64,000 nucleotides of DNA, from the NCBI GenBank assembly GCA_949361645.1, contig OX442415.1:22115790-22179789 (forward strand), in the 5' to 3' direction. This DNA comes from Spongilla lacustris (taxonomy: Eukaryota; Porifera; Demospongiae; Spongillida; Spongillidae). The position numbers and the translations under genes are program-made. Numbering within the stretch: the stretch's first letter is position 1; each line of letters starts with the position of its first letter. Below the pieces are notes generated by a model that saw nothing but the letters and a program-made list of their open reading frames with translations, searched no databases and had not been told where the DNA came from. Below, in pieces: positions 21,501 through 31,860 of this stretch.

Positions 21501-21783
21501 GTTCCTTATTGCATGTTGTATTGAACCCTATGGCTCCTCTCTTTACACATTTTCCTTACTCATTTGTCAACAATCAAGCCTGTAAGTGCCAGTGATGTGA
21601 TGTTCCTTATTGCATGTTGTATTGAACCCTATGGCTCCTCTCTTTACACATTTTCCTTACTCATTTGTCAACAATCAAGCCTGTAAGTGCCAGTGATGTG
21701 ATGTTCCATATTGCATGTTGTATTGAACCCTATGGCTCCTCTCTTTACACATTTTTCTTACTCAATTGTCATCAATCAAGTTG
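18551..21783 (+). repeat. 33-unit ~101-bp tandem array, each unit a candidate alternative first exon
   Basis: Each unit contains ATGGCTCCTCTCTTTACACA, continues open for 17 codons (consensus MAPLFTHFPYSIVNNQA) and ends at GTAAGTGCC, a near-perfect donor. The ATG-to-donor length is 52 nt in about 28 units, 58 in two, 51 in two and 53 in one, so almost all end in phase 1, the phase needed to join the 23198 exon. Length changes fall mainly in the ~49-nt spacer before ATG. Unit peptides differ at several sites (H/N, F/L/S, S/L, I/F, V/L, last residue A/G/D/V). Higher-order duplications of ~680 and ~612 bp are visible. A degenerate 34th unit without ATG or donor lies at ~21826-21895. It may simply be a satellite grown from an exon; usage is inference. 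Confidence 0.6.
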
Positions 21784-21899
21784 GTAAGTGCCAGTGATGT
21801 GATATGTTCCTTATTGCATGTTGCATTCAACTGTTTGGCTCCTCTCTTAACTTATTATCTTTACCACTCAGTTGTCAAATATCAAGGATGTACATATTA

Positions 21900-23197
21900 A
21901 TTAATTAGTGCCTATAATGTGATGTTGTATTGAATTTACATTAACTGTTTATAGTGCTATTATTTATTGGTTCAAAGTTTCCATGAGTAACATTAATTAT
22001 TAAGATACATTTTGTAAGCTACAAATTGTACATGTAAGTGCACATTTTCATGCTCAATCCCCACCATGGAGCATGAAAATGGAAAATGTGCACATGCTTT
22101 GTTCACCTGCATCTCTAGATAAATATGAATAAGATGTTTTTAATGTCTAGTGTTCAAAATTTACATGCATGCATAATTTTTGAAACTGAAAGTATTTTTC
22201 GGTATTGTATCTTACTGGCCATTTTCTCAAAAGTTTGGGTGTTTATGTCACAATACCAGTGGCAAAGATCGGTTTTTCCATGGTGACACTTCTGGTACAA
22301 ACCTGTATAATTTTACGGTTAAAATGTACATTGTATAAATACATGAGGCATCTATATATGGGACAGTGTCCAGCAATCTATATATATATAATTTATATAC
22401 ATAATTATAATATATATATATTTTTGGCAGCATGGTACAATTGTCAGAAGCACTCATTGCATCACCTCTTCTTTGATATATTTGATGCTCGAGGAGTCTT
22501 GATTCTTTGTGTAATTGTTTAATGCATATGCCATGCTGTCTTGTAAGCATGATATATAACTTTTTAACCCTTGGTTCACACTAAATCATGATAACCCTTA
22601 GGCACCTAACTTACATGTATAGTGGGTGGTAATGTTTAGTGTCCCTGCATAAGCATATTCTAGTATTATTTAAAATAATACTGAATGTGTTTGAGTCCAT
22701 GATTTTGGTGGTGCATGATATGTAGGTATGCATATTAACAGATCCACTGGTTAGTCAGACAAGGTGTTTCACATCTTCCAAAGTCATCTCCTCAACTCCA
22801 TCACTTAAACTTCATGTGCACTTGATGTAAATGACAATGTACACTTATCAGGAATGTAAATTATGGCAGCCCAGGATGAAACTAATTTTAGATCTAGTAT
22901 TACTATCATTATCATGGTTATTTTGAACAGAATGCAACACTTTTATATTGATGACAATAAAGTGTTGTTATGGTTCATTTTCGTACTCAGGTTAGGAACC
23001 ACATTTAAATATTCTAAATTGAGCCCTTAACTACATTCTGTCAAGATGCTGTGATGAATGTATTTACACGTTTATCTGTTCATTAACTATTTCAGTTATA
23101 ATAAAACATGTACTGGCCAAAATAGTTACTTTAGGCGTTGTATTTATGTGTGCCTCTCATACCTTTGATGATTTATACATGTATTATCTTTGCTTAG
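21900..23197. other. Intron or spacer between array and downstream Roco exons
   Basis: No supported exon. A hairpin lies at 22040-22092 (GCACATTTTCATGCTC against GAGCATGAAAATGG...GTGC). From about 22685 the sequence is homologous to 50985 onward (segmental duplication). Confidence 0.4.
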
Positions 23198-23232
23198 ATT
23201 GTAAGTGCTCTAAGAATGTCAAGCAGTTCTTG
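23198..23232 (+). CDS. Roco copy 1, short exon (35 nt)
   Basis: A TTATCTTTGCTTAG acceptor and a TTG|GTAAGG donor bound 35 nt. In the frame set by the array exons it reads DCKCSKNVKQFL or YCKCSKNVKQFL. The equivalent region of copy 2 (51610-51627) keeps only the last 18 nt as exon (YVKQLL). Confidence 0.5.
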
Positions 23233-23305
23233 GTAAGGTTATGCGATATGTTCTGTGTTCTAATTTTATTGAAACTGTTTTAATTCTATAAGAGTTTTAC
23301 TACAG

Positions 23306-23312
23306 AGAGAAG
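23306..23312 (+). CDS. Roco copy 1, 7-nt microexon
   Basis: TTTTACTACAG|AGAGAAG|GTAAGT. It adds Arg-Glu and one base and sets the phase for the 23812 exon. The same seven bases with acceptor and donor are kept at 51705-51711 in copy 2 although the flanking intron has diverged, which supports function. Confidence 0.5.
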
Positions 23313-23811
23313 GTAAGTCTTGGAATATATACATCAGCATGTCACATCTGAACTTACATGTATGATGTAATTCTCATTGGATGTACACCCAGGTTTTAGA
23401 TCAGATTATTTTGGCATCAAAACCTTTAGGTGGATTTTAAGATTCTTTCATCATTTTGCTTATTCTAACAAATCAAATTCACATACTCTAATGTACTATT
23501 GCAAAATTGACTTACCCATTGAAATGATTAACACACAGCTAGTGAACCAATGAAAGGCTAAGCAATGTCTACAAAACAGTCACTGGTTTGATGTTAAATC
23601 TTACCTTTCAACAACTTTGATCTTTATGGACCCATGATATCAATATTAAGCAAGTGACAGTTTTCATTATATGCAAGGCTTTTGAATTTATTAAACAGTA
23701 CATTTGTCATTGTTTAGTTAATATTGGTATCTCTATATAGTATGGTTCGTGTTTAATGATTTCTATGGAATAATGGGTGTGGTTAGTAATGGATCAAAAT
23801 CTTTTATTTAG

Positions 23812-25808
23812 AAGACTATCAAAAAGCCCTCAAACTTGGAAAAGTGGAAGTGGCATACGGAAAGGTGATGTTTATTGGCGAATCAGGAGCTGGAAAAACA
23901 AGTCTGCTCAGGGCATTGATGAACCTACCAATAGTCAAAGCTAACAGTACTGTCATGGCCGACATTTGGTCTCTGAAGTGGAGAAAAGTTGCCACAACTG
24001 AAGATGGATACTGGAATGAGGTTAGTGAGGAGGATGAACTGAAGGAACTGGCAATTCTAGCCAACCAAGTCATGCGTTCAGAGTCTGTTAGTGGATTGTC
24101 AGCAGCCACTGACACACCCGCCCCTACATTAGAGTCTCCACAGCCTGGTGATGTTGATGATGAACTTCTAAAACTAGCCAATACAGAGCTGAGTGAAATA
24201 ATTGCCAGAAGCAAAGAGTATTCATCAACAGAAAGAATCGAGTCTGACCAGTACCTCAATGTGTGGGACAGTGGAGGGCAAAGGGTATTTTTAGATGTGC
24301 TTCCTCCTTTTCTGACATCACGGACAATGTTTTGTCTCATGTTTGATGCTTCAAAACCACTGAGTGAAAAGGTAGAAGTGAACTGGAATAAAGAAGGCCA
24401 TTCCACACATTTAGAAACACTAAAAATAACTCGAAAAGATCTTATACTTCAATGGATGTATTGCATTCATAGCACCTTTTTAAATAGGAGTGATGTTAAA
24501 GTGCGAATTCCAGGTCAAGATAGCCGGGTATCTCCATTTCCTCAAATTCTGGTAATTGGAACACATGGTGATAAGATCACAGAAGGTCGCAAGAAAAGGA
24601 TAAAAGACAAACTTGAGCAAAGATATCCATGTCATGACCAAGTGAAGGACACATTAATACTGAATACCATGAAGAGGGATGATAAGGAAGATCCTGCAAT
24701 TAAGAAAGTGATGGAGCTTGTGAAACTGTTTGTTTCAGATGCTCTGTGTATCAGCACTCCTGTGGCTTGGGTGCTGTTTCGCAAAGTTTTCATTAAGGTA
24801 ACAACAAAACATAACAGGCCTGTCGTTGAAATGAACAAAGTGGCAATAATATCCCAATCATGTGGAATAGAGAACAGTTCATTGAACAGTGTCCTCAGCT
24901 TCTACCATGACCTTGGAGTGTTCCTTCATTATGGATCTGTTGAGGGTCTGAAGGATGTGGTGATAGCCCAGCCTCAGTGGTTGGTGAAACATCTTGGTAC
25001 CTTGCTGGCTCCAGAGCTACCTGGTGAGAAGATAGATGGTCCAAAGGAGGCATGGAAGTTGTTACGTCACCAGGGCATCCTTGTGCAGGCACTATATGAA
25101 GAGGTGTGGAAGGGAAAGAATGTTAGGCCACAAGCATTGGTTAATTTGTTAGAAAGCCTTTCTCTAATATCGAAGATGAAAAAAGAAGCCATTGCTATTC
25201 CACGAGCTTCCTTAAAATATGATGGGGCAAATATGTACTTCATGCCAGGTGTGCTGCCCATATCCACCAAGGAGGTGGAGCCAGATGTCCATGCTGTTCT
25301 CACAGCTGCTCCACTGCACCTGGTGTTCAGTACAAAGTATGTCCCTCCTTGGTACTTTGTTAGATTGGTCACTGTTCTGAGCAGCAAGAATAATAATATT
25401 TGGATGATGTTTACTCCTGAAATGGTTTCAAATATGATATTATTTCAGTATCAAGTGGATCAAATGAATGGAAGGATAGATAGCTTTACTGTATTTGGAG
25501 CACCATCTAGTATCCGCATAGATATGAGCAGAAAGGCACACTGTGCATATAATAGCAATTGGGCCAACTTCCCATGCACATGTCAGGCACTGCTGAAACT
25601 GCTGTATGGAGCAATCCATGAGGTACAGCAGTGGTTTCCTTCTGTTAAGGTTGAACCAGCATTCCAGTGTAAATGTTCCCACAAAGAGCCACATTTTGTA
25701 ACCATTTCATTAACACATGGAAGTTCAACTGCTCTTCCATGTGAATACCAACAAGTACTTCCTCCTAGTGCAGATGAACAACTTTGGTTAAGGATCCCAC
25801 AGAGCGAA
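23812..25808 (+). CDS. Roco copy 1, ROC-COR exon
   Basis: The acceptor TTTTATTTAG and donor GAA|GTAAGT bound a 2-kb open exon. The product is a Roco-family GTPase core. Walker A is FIGESGAGKTSLL. The switch II motif is WDSGGQ, matching the ROC W/D-x-GGQ type. The base-recognition motif is GTHGDK, where ROC domains use THxD. A long insert lies between switch I and II. A COR region follows, with SFYHDLGVFLHY, AQPQWLVKHLG and HQGILVQALYEEVWKG. A Cys-rich segment lies near the end (CAYNS...FPCTCQ and FQCKCSHKEPH). ROC-COR proteins are large dimeric GTPases such as LRRK2 and DAPK1. The death-fold exons follow at 25871, 26318 and 26618. It is highly similar to copy 2 (53447-55452). The copy's last exon is frameshifted. 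Confidence 0.85.
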
Positions 25809-25870
25809 GTAAGTTGTTACTCAGAGTTGAAGAGTTGACCATAACTATCTTGTTCTATTTTCCAAATCAG

Positions 25871-26115
25871 GAGAATAATCCAATATTTGAAAATGAGCTT
25901 AATGCATTAATAGGAGATATTGTACATAACTCAAAGCGATTGACGTCTAATATGTTATCAAATCTTTTTAAAGCACTTGAAGTAGAGCACTGGGGAGCAG
26001 AATATGATGATTACGTCACAGCTCTTAGGCATTGGTCACGTGGCATGGGAGGGGAAGCTAGAAGCCATCTTGCATATCATTTAAAGAGGATTGGGCTGCC
26101 ACTATTGGGTCAAAA
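25871..26115 (+). CDS. Roco copy 1, death-fold module 1 exon
   Basis: The acceptor is TTTCCAAATCAG and the donor CAAAA|GTAAGG. It reads ENNPIFENELNALIGDI, a linker, and LFKALEVEHWGAEYDDYV with a final HLAYHLKRIGL. The spacing of hydrophobic residues and Trp suggests a six-helix death-like fold. Assignment is by pattern and weaker than for module 3. Confidence 0.65.
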
Positions 26116-26166
26116 GTAAGGTCATGTGCATTGCTGTGTACTTAATGATGGTTGATGTTTCTATAG

Positions 26167-26239
26167 GATTGATCATGGTGATTACTGCACTAGAGGTGAC
26201 CAGGCATCCAGTACTGTGCATAACCCTGGTGGAGGGAAT
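26167..26239 (+). CDS. Roco copy 1, 73-nt linker exon
   Basis: GTTTCTATAG acceptor and AAT|GTAAGT donor. It reads IDHGDYCTRGDQASS and a Gly-rich end. The exon is conserved in copy 2 (55825-55897) with the same length and phase. Confidence 0.65.
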
Positions 26240-26317
26240 GTAAGTGAAAGGATAACAATTTGCAGAATATGTGAGCTGTGATGCTTTTGTTGTCAATACC
26301 TGTTTGAACTCTTGTAG

Positions 26318-26559
26318 AGGATTGCAGTAGTGACTGACAGTGAACTGGAAAGGTGTTCTAGCCTCATCAGTCATGAAGCTGACCTCTCTGTATTGATTTC
26401 ACATCTTGGAATACCAGTTGAAGCTCAGGAAGGTCTATCAAATCAAGCGTTATCACTACTTAAATGGTGGCAGCATCACCATGGCACTGAAGCCTCCAGG
26501 CACAAGCTAGCTGATATCCTCCAAAGCTGTGGTCAAGGATTTGAACAAGCTGCTGCATA
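26318..26559 (+). CDS. Roco copy 1, death-fold module 2 exon
   Basis: AACTCTTGTAG acceptor and GCATA|GTAAGT donor. It reads RIAVVTDSELERCSS, then LSVLISHLGIP, LSLLKWWQHHHG and HKLADILQSCG. This resembles a death domain (L-x(2)-LGIP and a W-x(n)-L-x(2)-L-x(2)-CG end). Confidence 0.7.
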
Positions 26560-26617
26560 GTAAGTATTCATGATGTGATACATGGACATCCATTGACCAG
26601 TTCATTTATTTGTACAG

Positions 26618-26883
26618 CTTCAAACCTGAGATGAAGCAGCCTCAGTAAAGAGTGTGCTGTGAAGTGGTACAGACTTGGTCTTGAGCTGGACATCCCTGAT
26701 GACACACTGGAGGTCATTGGAAAGAATACTCATAACTGTGATCATGAAGAGGCTCTGATAATGGTGCTGCGGGAATGGCTACATAACTGTACCAATCCAA
26801 CATGGATAGCTGTTGTGCAAGCTTTGAAAACTATAGGACTAAACCAAACAGCAAGTATAATTGAAAAGAAATATAGTGTTTAA
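26618..26883 (+). pseudogene. Roco copy 1, death domain exon broken by an 11-nt deletion
   Basis: After TTGTACAG the exon reads FKPEMKQPQ and stops at TAA. Compared with copy 2 it lacks the 11 bases ACATTAGTAAG; AAG flanks the deletion on both sides, as in microhomology deletion. Downstream, in the old frame, the death domain is otherwise preserved (WYRLGLELDIPDDTLEVI, VLREWLHNC, WIAVVQALKTIGL) up to a TAA at 26881-26883. The predicted protein ends about 80 residues early, before death domain 3. Confidence 0.75.
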
Positions 26884-29800
26884 GCTGCTACGAATAAATA
26901 AAATAAAATAGTGCAGTTTTATGTTTAGGTGTTGGATATGTACATGTACAATTGTTAATTATATACATGTGTACAATTTTGTATCTATCTTTGTGTTTTT
27001 GTAGGTCAATATTAAAAAAAGTTTAAAACAATTATCATAATTGTTTCCTATAAATGGTTAATTTGAAATTGTTTGATCATATTTAAAGTTGAAACTTCTG
27101 TGATGTCCAGTTGCTTGGAAATGATTTTAGCCTTTTCATAACTGAAAATGAAACTTGATAACTTCATAGGAAACTGTAGAAGAGCTTTAATTGGAATACT
27201 TGTTGCATATAAATGAATCTATGTATACATTTAATGGAACAACACATATTATTTTTATTAATAATTTCAGAATACTATGACAGTCACATGGACTGGACTG
27301 CCTGACCATGGCTCATGTGAAGCACTAAGTTATCCAAACTATTCAGATTGATGTAAATGTCATGAGGAGGGCCAGGCTGATGGCAAAGTCTGATGTCAGC
27401 CTGAACATGGTGTCTAGGGCCAAATGTTTCCACAGCCACTCCTGGTATTTAGGACCTATGCATTTAAAAGCTTCAGCTTCAAGGTCTTACTACACCATCC
27501 ATTCGGCATGGCCTGCCTCCACTAGCACACCCAGATTACCATGACGACATCATGGGTAATTGTGGCATATGTCCACATCATCCCCCACATGTCTTAAGGT
27601 AAATGCATTGTGACAATATTAATGCCTGTCTGACATCAGAAAGGCTATACAACTGATGTGCAACCTTTGTTGCTATATATACTTATATGCACAACAATGC
27701 AGCAGGTTTGCTCCTGGGCCACATAGGATAAGAATGTCAGCCAGACATGTTTGTGAGTGATCCTTACCCTTCTTAAGCTCTGGAGATCCTTGGCAGGTTC
27801 TCAAACATGTCAATGACCGTGCAACTTCAGTTTGTCGAATGTGGTCAGGGGTACAATCACAAGGTCTGAAGGAGTGCTCCGGGCTAAGTGAACTAATTTA
27901 CTGTATGCTGCAACTTTGGGCAGTAGTACATTGCACAAATAATGTCCAGGTGAAACTATTTCTGTATCTATCTGTGTTGTGCTCTGATTTATCCTATACT
28001 GCTCCTGTACATGTGTATTGTTCTTGTATAGCTACAAACTAAGTGCAAACTGATGAACCAAAACTGCTAGTGATACAATATTGAAATGGAATTTAAGACT
28101 TACAATGTGACCACATAATAACTATTCATTGTTCTTTTTTTTGTACTAGTTATTGTGCAGTGCCTGTTTTAACCAGTGGTGATATTTATAAGATGAATGA
28201 GGAGTTGGAAAAACAAAGTTGATTATATGATAGCACTTCACTGAAATGAAGGTTTGGCATTATTTTAATACACAAACTAAGAGAGCATTGTCTGAAATAG
28301 TATAATTGTGGGGAATATCATAGGAAATACATTGTATTAGTTGCAGCTTTCAAATATTAATTAAAATGCATTAACAAAGGTCTGAATTATTAAGAACTGT
28401 GAGGCTCCAATGACATACTAAATTCGGACATTTCTTACTTCAACCTTTAACATTGTACTATCATGATATCATTAATACTTTTATTCTTTGCTTTAGTTGG
28501 CAAAATTGTAATTGATTAGAATCATTAATACATCAGGTCTGCTGCAAGGACTGCAATGATGAGTATTTTTTTTAATTGAAGACTTTTCTTATTAAAGTGG
28601 GCCCCTATAAATGAACACAGTAGGCTAGATGCAGAAGCAGATGAGCTGGCAGAATGCACAAAAAAATCATTAGCAGCATCAATTTTGTGACAACATCGCC
28701 ATTAGAATAAACTGAAGGCCACTTATTTACAGTACTGAAGTGCTTTTTTACTTTTTGCATGTATTATTGGAAGTAAAAGGAAATCATCAAAAAGAAGTGG
28801 AAGGAAGCCAACCAATTACTAACCCTTCTGCCTAAGCTATGTGACCGATTGCTCTTCTCAGTGTATCGCTTCATTCTGCAGGCTGGCACATCTACATGTT
28901 TTGCTCATTCAATCCCACCCACTGCTTCATCATTTGGTTTGATGATGATGTGCTTCACTGCCTAGAGTGCTCATTTCCAAGGTTTGGCATTATTTGATAC
29001 ACACACTAGGAGAACATTGGCTGAAATGGTATAACTGAGCTGCAATGGAAATCAGTTATAGGAAACAATATTTGTTAATAAAATATATCTGCAATAAAAA
29101 TGCGTTGAAGCTGATAATATGAATACTTGTGCTCTTTGCTTTAGTTGGCAAAAAATGTAATTGATTAGAACCATTAATGCATCGGATCATTTTAGTGCAA
29201 ATTAAGCATTGCGATGACGATGAATAGGTACCATTTGTATTCAAGTGGACCCCAAGTAGGCTAGATGAAAAAGCAGATAAGCATTATTACCATAGAGTTC
29301 TGGCAAGATTGCACAACAATCACTAGCGATTATTAGCAGCATCAATTTTGTGATGTCACCATCATTTGACGGCCACTTCTTTGACAGCAGTGATATGCTC
29401 TTTTTATACACATACTAGTACCTTTTCTTATTGTATGTAAATGAATTGATTCATAGTAATATAAAAGGCCTAAGTCTGTAAATTACGTGTAGCGAAACTA
29501 ACAAATTTACGGTAAGCATACTTCGTACTATTAAAATATCCACTTACAAATTTCGCTGTGTTGATGTAGAGGTTGATATAGGCCGATATAAGTTGGCACT
29601 TGCTGATCGAAAAGGTTAGCCAATGTAGTTGATTTTGTATGTGTATGCGTACGCGATAGTTACTCGTTCGATCGTCATCTATCAATACGGAACTTGTGTC
29701 TTGTTGTTGCTCTGGGTACTTGTAAATTATCTAGGCCTATTTGCTTGTTCTAATCTCATGCAGTGTTACGTACTGGCTTGACGTTACTGAAGTCGTTGAA

Positions 29801-29980
29801 TTTGCCGTGGAGGGACTTGAATCAAGTGGTATATATATATGGGTTGGCGATAGGTACAAAGTGCACTTTGGTTTATTCCGTGTAAGATTACATGCAGACC
29901 ATATATATTTCAAGGTGTGTGTGTATGTGTGTGTGCATGTGAGTGTGTATCTTATGGTTATGTATATTTTTGGCTTTCAG
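26884..29980. other. 3' flank of Roco copy 1, degenerate duplicated DNA
   Basis: No supported exon. Parts at 26900-27010, 27290-28170 and 28580-29300 are homologous to 56590-57980 downstream of copy 2. Two diverged copies of one block occur within it (28485-28720 and 29120-29360, sharing AATTGATTAGAA and AGGCTAGATG motifs). Confidence 0.45.
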
Positions 29981-30049
29981 ATTGCTCGCACTAAGTGTGT
30001 CATTGGAGATCCCAGCTACTTCCCTGACAAAGTGAAGAAGGTTGGACAG
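29981..30049 (+). CDS. Orphan Rab GDI exon (IARTKCVIGDPSY...)
   Basis: TTTTTGGCTTTCAG acceptor and CAG|GTGAGT donor. It reads IARTKCVIGDPSYFPDKVKK then VGQ, matching [23 protein letters not shown] of Rab GDI. Its phases (0/0) would join exactly between the exon at 61690-61789 and the exon at 13201-13303, but here it stands alone, 15 kb after the C-terminal exons and 31 kb before the preceding ones. Confidence 0.8.
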
Positions 30050-31740
30050 GTGAGTTCATCTACCTACACCAGCACTGAGCATAGCATGTGTGCCTATTGA
30101 TGTGCAGCGTGTTGTCATAGCAATGGGGGAGGAGGGTCATCTGTAACTATTACATTTAATTACTGCATTTTAAGTCAAATAGCTGGGGAAAAATCAAACT
30201 GATCAAATAAAGTCTAGAACAATAAATTTATTAGCATGATTTAATAAAAAAGTTCTTCTTGATATGTTGTACAATTTCACAAACATGGTAGAGTGTAATT
30301 TTTAAAATTCAGGGTTAATGTACAGAGTGCTCCACAACCATAGAAAATTGTTCATTAATTAATTGATTGACTTATAATTGTTGTTACTAATCTTGACAGC
30401 AAAAGAAGACATGTTGGTGAACTAAAACAAATCTAAACTTGAACTTAAATTAGATATTGATTGAGTTATCAAAAACAATTTTTAAGTAAAATAATGATAT
30501 TTTATTATTTATTAAATTGATGGTTTCTTTCGAACAAATATAAGTACTATCCTAAATCCTGCATCAGGATTTTAGTTTCTAATATTCTTCATGCACTTAT
30601 AACACATCAAATGAATATTAAACCACATTTTGTTTAGTACCTCATAATCAGTAATTATACAATAGGCAGACTGTAAGCAAGTTTTTAAAATCCTCAATGT
30701 AGGGCACACAATAAATATGCAATGTAAACAAACATCTATATGATACATGGCAATGCAGCAACAATTGAAAAATTGTATTTCTGTGAACATTATAAAGTTA
30801 CTCGCATCAATTATACGACTACATTCTAACGGATATCATTTACACATGTACGTGTACAATTGCTTTAAAAAAAATAAGAATGTTGGTGCAGTATATAAAG
30901 CAAGGAAACTAAATGTAGTATATATGTATATATGGGACAGTATCTGCGAAAACTTCCTATGTTTTATAACATTATAAAATAATCGTGTTGTAACTTTTGA
31001 ATCGCTATATCTCAGAATGGTAAAGGCTATCGACTTCCTATTTTCATGACTTCATACTACACCATTGCTCTATGGTAAAATACATTTTGGTGTCTTGCAC
31101 TTGCTCCATGCCAGTATTGCAATATTCAATACCCCACCTGGTTCAAGCCCAACATAACTTTCTGTACGAGTAATCAAATTGCTTCTAATTCGGTTTGTAG
31201 GTAGAGAGGTCCTATACCTACATGTATCTATTTCTTCTGTTCTTAATTTTTATGACATCCATTACGGAGATACAGTTTGTACAAATGTTGTATGTGTAAA
31301 TAGGGTTTGTTTACATGTATCCACTTATGAAGTTATGTTTTGAAATAGGTGCTGTCAGGAATTAAGTAATTCATTTTATGTAAGCCACTCATAGTGGTCT
31401 ACACCTATTTATAATAATACCTATGGTTCACCTAATAGGTGTTAGATAATATTATAGTGTGTGTATGTATGTGTTTGTGTGTGTGAGACAAAATCTGTAA
31501 TGCCATGTTTTTATTGCCTAGCAACACAATATTACACTTATGTATTGATGTGTCGTGTAGTAATAATCAATATCATGTTGTTGTAACTCATGCAATGGAA
31601 CAAGATCTCTAATCAGGCTGCAAGAATCCATCATATAGATCAATTGTCTAAAATTCCTATACTAGTAGCATTGCATTCACATTATGCAGTATGTATTGTT
31701 ATTGAGGCACTGTTATGAAAGTTGAAATCAAGCATGACCT
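30050..31740. other. AT-rich, no gene recognised
   Basis: No splice-supported exon was seen. A short segment near 30545 (TACTATCCTAAATCCTGCAT) is shared with 11864. Confidence 0.35.
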
Positions 31741-31754
31741 TTCTACCCTTGGGG

Positions 31755-31860
31755 TAAGGGGGAGGTGAGGTCAGATTGGTGTAGTTGATAAGGCAGTGTG
31801 GTGGCAGAGTAGGAGTCATGGGTTTGATCCCTGGTCTTGGAGATGGTACCCTTTAGTCAT
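31755..31860 (+). mobile_element. tRNA-derived SINE-like sequence
   Basis: The segment has an A-box-like TGGTGTAGTTGATAAGG and, about 38 bp later, a B-box-like GGGTTTGATCCC, the RNA polymerase III internal promoter pattern of tRNA-derived SINEs. It does not fold into a convincing complete tRNA. A related fragment lies at 11735-11765. Confidence 0.4.

Noticed and set aside
18551..21783. CRISPR-like array
   Set aside because: There are no unique spacers between short identical repeats; the whole ~101-bp unit is repeated in a eukaryotic intron setting.
18551..21783. Units as 3-nt internal microexons (AATCAAG acceptor then GTAAGT)
   Set aside because: A 3-nt exon is much less plausible than a 52-nt ATG exon ending at the same donor, and the latter fits the downstream phase.
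23819..25694. Minus-strand frames opposite the Roco exons
   Set aside because: Shadow frames of a strongly supported plus-strand coding exon; the same shadows recur in copies 2 and 3.
31755..31860. Functional tRNA gene
   Set aside because: Boxes A and B are present but no complete cloverleaf with paired acceptor stem could be drawn.
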